From Coix lacryma-jobi var. lacryma-jobi (taxonomy: Eukaryota > Streptophyta > Magnoliopsida > Poales > Poaceae), in the NCBI GenBank assembly GCA_009763385.1, contig CM019831.1:17386080-17450079 (forward strand): a stretch of 64,000 nt of DNA. The letters run 5' to 3'. The translations under genes were made by a program, and so were the position numbers. The notes below the pieces were generated by a model. The model worked only from the letters and a program-made list of their open reading frames with translations, made no database searches and was not told where the DNA came from. This document shows positions 57,655 through 64,000 of the stretch, piece by piece; within the stretch, counting starts at the first letter, position 1, and each line of letters starts with the position of its first letter.

Positions 57655-60600
57655 TTACAAACCAATCAAACTACTAGATAACCATCCAAAAGGTCTAAAA
57701 AATTGCAAGGCGGCGGTCTCCAAGCTCTTGGCAGCAGCGACCAAACTATCCCGGACGCCTTCATGCCGCTGCAGCTTCGCCCACTGCCGAAGCCAGTAAG
57801 TTCCCCTGAATAGTACCTGCAAAAGAGATTTTGGTTTGCTTTTGTCAAAAACTACTTCGTTTCTTGTCAGCCAGATACTCCAACATACTGATGACGCAGC
57901 AGTCAATAAAAGATCATTTAACTGTCTAACCCCTCTCCTGGACCATGTGTTGAACATGTCATCCATGGTACCCGGAGGGGGTAAACCAAAAAGAAAATGC
58001 CCCGCTCTCCATAAGAATTTGGCATGAACACAATCAAAGAAAAGGTGTTGAACTGTTTATGGGGAACGACAAAAACCACATTTTGTATCTCCATTCCAGT
58101 TCCGCCTAGCTAAATTGTCTTTAGTAAGAATCACACCCCTTTTAAGATACCACAAAAAAACTTTTATTTTTGAAGGTACTTTGATCTGCCAAATATTTTG
58201 TGGAACTCTCAGGCCGTTATTTATTAAAGCTGCATACATCGATCTAACTGAAAACTTGCCTGATGAATGTAAAGACCAGACAAAGACATCTTTACCATCC
58301 TGCAACTGAAAACTCAAAAGAGAGGCTTCAATTCTATGCCAATTTCTAAGGTTCGCACCCGCTAAATTTCGTCGAAACGAGATGTTTAAGGGGGACGAAC
58401 TTAATACTTTTGCTACTGAATCCTGTTTACGCCTCACAATGTTGAACAGAGATGGAAATTTGTCTTTTAATGGTGTATTACCCAGCCAAGTGTCGAACCA
58501 GAATCTGGTCTGAGACCCGTCATTGACTGAAAACTTACCAAAACTCATAAAATTCTCCTTTACACTCATCGGTCCTTTCCAAAAATGCGAATCCGTTGCC
58601 CTCTTTTCGCAGATTCCTAGCGGTTTATCTTTCAGGTATTTGTTTCTAATTAATTGCTGCCACAACCCATCCTCATTTAACAGCTTGAATAACCATTTAC
58701 TCAGAAGACAATGATTTTGAATTTCGAGATTTTGTATACCAAGGCCCCCTTGGGATTTAGGCTGGCACAAAATCTCCCACTTCGCTAGTCTATATTTCCT
58801 CTTGTGCTCATCACTCTGCCAAAAAACCTTGATCTAAAACAATTTATTTTCTCTAACACCCCTTTTGGAACCTCGAAGAAGGAAAACATAAATATCGGTA
58901 AGCTCGAAAGCACCGAGTTAATTAAAGTTAAACGACCACCGACTGAAAGGAGTTTACCTTTCCATCCCCCCGGCTTCTTCTCCAATCTGTTCTCTAAATC
59001 TTGCCAATCTTTATTATTTAGTTTCCTGACGCTCATCGGAAGGCCTAAATATTTAAAAGGAAGGTTTCCTAGTTTGTAGCCAAACAACTCCGAGTAGAGA
59101 TTCTCCTGCTCTTTTGCTTCCCCAAAGCAGAAGATCTCACTCTTGTGGAAGTTTATTTTGAGCCCCGATAGTTCCTCAAAAGTAGATAGGATCAATTTCA
59201 TATTTGTGGCTTTTGCAACATCATGACTCAAGAAAATAACTGTGTCATCTGCATACTGCAAAATTGAAAGCCCGCCCTGAATCAGATGGGGAATCACCCC
59301 TGACACACGGCCTTCCTCCTGGGCCCTTGAAATTAATATGGCTAGCATGTCAACCACTATATTAAATAAAATTGGTGACATTGGGTCTCCTTGTCTCAAC
59401 CCCTTTCTTGTTTAAAAATAGGGTCCTAGCTGATCATTTACTTTAATGTTAACATTACCCCCTTAGGTGAACTTTTCTACCCAACTGTTCCATATCTGGG
59501 AAAAACCTTTCATCCTTAAAGTTTGCTGTAGAAACTCCCATTTCACCTTATCATAAGCTTTTTCGAAATCAATTTTAAAAATAACCCCATCTTGTTTTCG
59601 AGACTGCAATTCGTGAAGAGTCTCGTGTAAGATCACCGCCCCCTCCAGGATATTCCGCCTGGGCAAAAAAGCGGTCTGGGTTGGTCTAATGACCTTGTGA
59701 GCCACTGTCAGCAACCTGTTTGTTGCAACTTTAGTAAAGATCTTAAAAGATACATTTAACAAACAAATCGGTCTGTATTGTTGAATTATCTTGGCATCTT
59801 TTTGTTTAGGCAACAGGATAACTGTGCCGAAGTTAAGACTGTTCAAAGGTAAAGTGCCATGATGAAAATCCGTGAACAGGGCCATTAGATCTTCTTTAAT
59901 TAAATCCCAGAAGACCTGATAAAACTCAGGCGGAAATCCGTCAGGCCCAGGAGCTTTGTTATGTTCCATTTGGAATATGGCTGTCTTAACTTCGATTTCA
60001 GTAAAATCAGCAGTTAGGAAATCATTCTCAATCTGTGAAACTTGAGCAATATCACTAGTACGTGACTCGTCTAAAATAATAGCCGAAGTCTCTGGGGACC
60101 AAACAGAGTCTTGTAGTAACTAGTAATGTGCTGCTTTAAGCGAGCATCTCCACTAATTACTTCATTACCATTTTCCAATTGGAGAATATGGTTCTTCCTA
60201 TGCCGCCCATTAGCTAGGAGATGGAAGTATTTCGTATTTGCGTCCCCTTCTAGCAGATGCTTGGCTTTGGCCCGTTGGTACCATTTGAGTTCCTCCTCTC
60301 TCAATAATTCCGTGAGTCTCTCATGGAGAACCAGCTTGAGATTTATTTCCAAACCACTAAGCGGAGCGACTTCAGCTTTTTTGTCTAGCTCGTCAAGTTT
60401 ATCTAGCAACCTCTTTTTTTCTTTTTTGTAAACCCCGCTAGTGTGTTTCGCCCACCCCCTGAGATATTGGCGAAGCCTTCTAATTTTCGCTTGCCATCTC
60501 TCAATTGGAGATCCTGCTGGCTGAACTGACTGCCAGACCTCTGCAACTGTGTCACAAAAACCTTCTCGCAACAACCATCCCAATTCAAATTTAAACTGGG

Positions 60601-61313
60601 GCTGGTAAGAAGAGGAGGCATTATTCGTGAAGCACAACAGTGGAGTGTGATCCGAAATTTCTCTCTACAGAGCACAGACTGTAATGAGAGGAAACTTGGA
60701 TTTGAACTCCGTACACACTAGAACCCTGTCAAGTTTTTCGAAGGTCTGAATCGGCAAGTTATTAGCCCAGGTGAATTTTCTTCCAGACAAATCTAACTCT
60801 CTAAGGTTAAGAGTATCTATTATTGCATTAAACAAAAAGGGTCACCTGTCATTATAAGTATCATTGTTCTTCTCATCAGGACGACGGATGATATTAAAGT
60901 CGCCACCCATACAAATAGGTAAGGCTTCTTTAGAGCACACCCTAACTAGTTCTGACAGAAAACTTGATTTAAGCCGCAGGTCCATAGATCAAAATTAAGT
61001 TGAATTTGAAATCATCTTCTTTACACCTTAATTTAAAACGGATAAAAAAGTCACCCTCCTCAATCTCTCCTATATCAAAAACTAATAAGTTGACACCTAG
61101 AAGCATACCACCAGAACGCCCCCTGGGGGCCATACAGTGCCAGAGAAAATCTCTGCCTGCGCAGATCTTATCCAAAGTCACTTGCGGAAACGAAGGTCGT
61201 CCCGTTTCTGATAAGGCAATAAAATCTAGATGTTTCTCCTTAGTGAGGTCCGAAAGAAATCTATACTTTTTTGGGTCGGCAAACCCATTACAATTCCAGA
61301 AAATACCCTTCAT
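57655..61313 (-). pseudogene. LINE ORF2 (endonuclease, reverse transcriptase), interrupted
   Basis: ORF2 starts at 61313 with MKGIFWNCNGF, the start of an AP-endonuclease domain containing LDFIALSETG. Reverse transcriptase motifs follow: KAPGPDGFPPEFY, FKIDFEKAYDKV, RQGDPMSP and the catalytic YADDT near 59245-59255. A zf-RVT region is at 58057-58770 and the last LINE segment at 57655-57966. The frame is broken several times, including two TAA codons between 59400 and 59465 and disruptions around 60640-60990, so no active protein is expected. Confidence 0.88.
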
Positions 61314-61966
61314 GATTTCACAATTTTTTTTGCTATTTTGGGCCTTCTGGAGTAAACCTTCTTGTGGTGTGATAAAGGGGACTGCAAACATACCGAGTCG
61401 CAACCCCCATCACCCAGGCACTCCGAAACTTCAGCACAAATAAAATTCAAAGCCTCTAAATCCATCGTGTCATCGGCGGAACAAAAAGATGCATTATCAT
61501 CAGCAAACTTTTTTTCTATTAGTAAAATATCATGTGAATTACTTGTTCTAGATGCCTCTAAAGATTTTAGATTAGAAATAGAGTTGGCAATTGACTGAGA
61601 ATCATCACCCAGAGAAACCCCTAAAACAGCAGCCGTATCTAAAAAAACCGAATCCTCAAACTTACTGAAAGAACTTGGGAAATGGTCATTACCTTTTCTA
61701 GGCGCAGTATCCAGGTTCTTACGCGCTTTCAGCTTGGCCGCCCTCTCCAGGGAATCCTGATCCGCAGCCCCTGCGTTTCTTTTACTGGATCTCAGCGGAG
61801 AAACTGTCCCACCGGTGTGCACATTTATCGTACTAGAAGAATCTCCACCTTTTGGATTAGACACTGGATTTATCTGTGGGAGCTTTATCACAGACTTTGA
61901 ATTGCTTGTAGTCAACGCCTCCACAGGCACCTGCTTGTTACGCTGGTTCCCAGAGCCTTCACCCAT
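61310..61966 (-). pseudogene. LINE ORF1, 5'-truncated
   Basis: A 218-residue frame ends PKIAKKIVKS. It is low in complexity, with basic and serine-rich stretches like the C terminus of plant LINE ORF1 proteins. An upstream continuation in a shifted frame ends at the insertion edge near 62060. Its stop TGA overlaps the ATG of ORF2 as ATGA. Confidence 0.75.
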
Positions 61967-64000
61967 TCCCGAGGCTGGAGTTTCACCCTTTTTTTCCCCA
62001 ACGGTGGCTCCTGCTTGCCACCATCTTCTTGCATGGGGTCATCACCCTCTTTGCCCGAGAGATTCCACCGGGATTGATAGAATTGAGGAAGCTTTCTAGA
62101 TTGCACCTTTCGCATAATCATCTGACTGGCTCATTTCCTGGTTTTATTGGTAACCTATCTGAACTAACCTTTCTGGTCTTGAAAGCAAATTCATTGACAG
62201 GATCTGTACCAACAACAGTCGGGAATAGCAGATCACTTAACATTATTAGCATTGGGTGGAACTTACTTCATGGGGGACTTGATTGTTTGCCTATTCTTTC
62301 GAATTGCAGGCAACTCCAAACCCTTGACATTTCAGGTAGTTTTTTCACTGGTAGTCTTCCTGACTATCTGGGAAACTTCTCTAGCCAGTTGTCATTCTTT
62401 TTAGCATCCGACAATGAGTTAACTGGCCATCTTCCTGCTAGTCTATCAAATCTAAGTGCTCTAAGCCTGTTGGACCTTTCAAATAACCAAATAAGCAGCT
62501 TAATCCCAGAGTCCATCATGACGTTGAAAAATCTACGGATGCTTGACTTCTCCATGAATAACATATCAGGTCATGTACCAAAACAAATTGGTACTATGAG
62601 CAGCTTAGAACGATTTTTTCTTCATGACAACAAATTTTCAGGTGTTTTGCCAGGCAACCTTGGTAACCTCACTAGGTTGCAGTATATTGTGCTGTCTTAT
62701 AATCAGTTCTCTTCAGGTGTGCCATCCAGCATTTTCTACCTTGACAATCTCGTTTTACTTAATCTGTCTCACAACTCCATAACTGGTGTGTTACCGTTAC
62801 CTGATGATATTAGCAGCTTGGCACAAATTGATCAGATCGATCTTTCTGCCAACCACTTGTTTGGCAACCTTCCCAATTCACTTGGACAGCTTCAAATGCT
62901 GACCTACTTGAATCTATCAAATAACTTGTTTAGTGGCTCAATTCCTGACCCCTTTAAGAAACTATCAAGTATAGCAACACTCGACCTATCCTCCAACCAT
63001 CTGTCTGGTAACATTCCGAAATACTTTGCCAATTTTACCTACCTAATGAGCCTTAATCTGTCCTTCAATAACCTACAAGGTCAGATACCAGAGGGTGGTG
63101 TTTTCACAAACATTACTCTGCAGTCTTTGATGGGCAACTCTGGGCTGTGTGGTGCTTCTCGATTAGGATTTCCACCGTGTCCAGGAAATTCTTACTCGGC
63201 TCATTCACACATCCTAAAGTTCGTACTCCCTGCAACTGCAACTGTAGCACTATGTCTTATAGCTATTTGCTTGTACCTGTCGATCACAAAGAAAAAATCA
63301 AAGCAGAGGGAGGTAATGGGTTCTGTCAGGATGGCTGATGCTATTGGACATGATATAATCTCCTACCATGATATTGTGCGTGCTACCGGTAATTTCAGTG
63401 AGGAAAATTTTGTGGGATCTGGGAGCTTTGGTAAAGTTTACAAGGCCCAACTGGGTGACAATTTGGCTGTTGCAATAAAAGTTCTGAATATGCAGCTTCA
63501 ACAGGCTGTGAGGAGTTTCGAATGGTAGCTTGCAGGAACACCTGCACAGTGAAGGCATGCCACGCCTTGGATTCCTTAAGAGATTAGACATTATGCTAGA
63601 TGTGTCCATGGCAATGGAGTATCTACACCATGAGCACTATGAGGTAGTCCTACATTGTGACTTGAAGCCTAGTAATGTGCTACTTGACGAAGCAATGACA
63701 GCACATGTTGCAGACTTTGGCATTGCAAAACTGCTTCTAGGTGAGGAGAGCTCCATGACTTCAGCCAGCATGCCAGGAACAATAGGATACATGGCACCAG
63801 GTATCCCACTAATTTCACTTGCACAATTACACTGTTAATTATTATTAATAATGTGTATAATGTTGTTGTGGCTAACCTTTGGTGATACTATTGCTTGTCA
63901 CCAGAATATGGCTCCATGGGTAAAGCATCAAGGAAGAGTGATGTATTCAGCTTCGGTATCATGTTACTGGAAGTCTTCACTGGAAAGATGCCAACTGATC

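Larger units (their letters stand above)
57530..62060 (-). mobile_element. LINE (L1-type) inserted antisense in the receptor kinase
   Basis: The T-run at 57529-57536 is the poly(A) tail of a minus-strand LINE. The element carries the C-terminal part of ORF1, then endonuclease, reverse transcriptase and zf-RVT regions of ORF2, so it is truncated inside ORF1. The left junction is after CTGTAATCT of the receptor gene and the right is before GAGAGATTCC. No target duplication is visible, and a few receptor codons appear lost. The right boundary is uncertain by several bases. Confidence 0.9.
56461..64000 (+). pseudogene. LRR receptor kinase (Xa21/FLS2 type, subfamily XII), split by a LINE and deleted in the kinase
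   Basis: The first part (56461-57530) encodes a signal peptide, an N-cap with ASTSFCHWIGITC and about 14 LRRs. After a 4.5-kb LINE the frame resumes near 62060 with IPPGLIELRKLS. It continues through about 14 more LRRs, a transmembrane segment (about 63220-63285) and a kinase N-lobe with GSGSFG and VAIK. At about 63516-63530 roughly 35-40 codons covering the alpha-C helix and the hinge are missing and the frame shifts. Kinase sequence then resumes with LHSEGM, HCDLKPSN (a non-RD kinase, usual for immune receptors), DFG and APEYGS, with an intron at 63801-63904. The gene runs off the window. Such receptors detect microbial patterns at the plasma membrane, but this copy cannot make a normal protein. 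Confidence 0.92.

Overview
The window is nuclear DNA of a grass, most likely a panicoid such as sorghum or a close relative. The reasons are split genes with GT-AG introns, GC-rich 5' exons, Stowaway and Tourist type miniature transposons, CACTA elements with subterminal 'TTTAGCCCCGGTT' and 'TTTGCCGAGTG' repeats, and oligo(T)-ended SINEs. The species is inferred. No prokaryotic features, CRISPR array, rRNA or tRNA genes were seen.

Layout. 1-7100: gene-poor, holding a LINE 3' fragment, a Tourist-like MITE and a SINE with a 13-base target duplication. 7100-12848 (+): the only clearly intact gene, an 11-exon LRR-II receptor kinase of the At5g63710 type, with a truncated LINE in one intron. 14258-16243 (-): a pentatricopeptide-repeat (PPR) gene broken by many single-base frameshifts. 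17167-20240 (-): a CC-NB-LRR (NLR) gene, called NLR-A, with a frameshift in its LRR. 20800-26070: nested MITEs, a CACTA fragment and GC-rich transposon filler. 26852-38085 (+): a second related NLR, NLR-B, head-to-head with NLR-A and carrying its intron at the same codon. The NLR-B intron is 8.2 kb and contains an internal duplication, a 4.9-kb Mutator-like element and a 2.8-kb ORF1-only LINE derivative. 38460-38735: a relic of the 3' tail of another NLR. 38869-42658: a complete but non-autonomous LTR retrotransposon on the minus strand. 44068-52303: an 8.2-kb CACTA element encoding a truncated TNP2-type transposase and a Ulp1-like (C48) cysteine protease, itself interrupted by a 2.7-kb solo LTR. 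53514-55434: a foldback element, a Stowaway MITE and a microsatellite. 56461-end (+): an Xa21/FLS2-type LRR receptor kinase split by a 4.5-kb LINE and missing part of its kinase N-lobe.

Taken together this is an immune-receptor neighbourhood (two receptor kinases and an NLR pair) being eroded by transposons. One receptor kinase is intact; the other receptors and the PPR gene are broken. Several insertions can be delimited to the base from target-site duplications, and one is confirmed by an empty paralogous site inside the window. Some of the many single-base frameshifts could be sequence errors; the 4-base insertions, the nested insertions and the kinase deletion are less easily explained that way.
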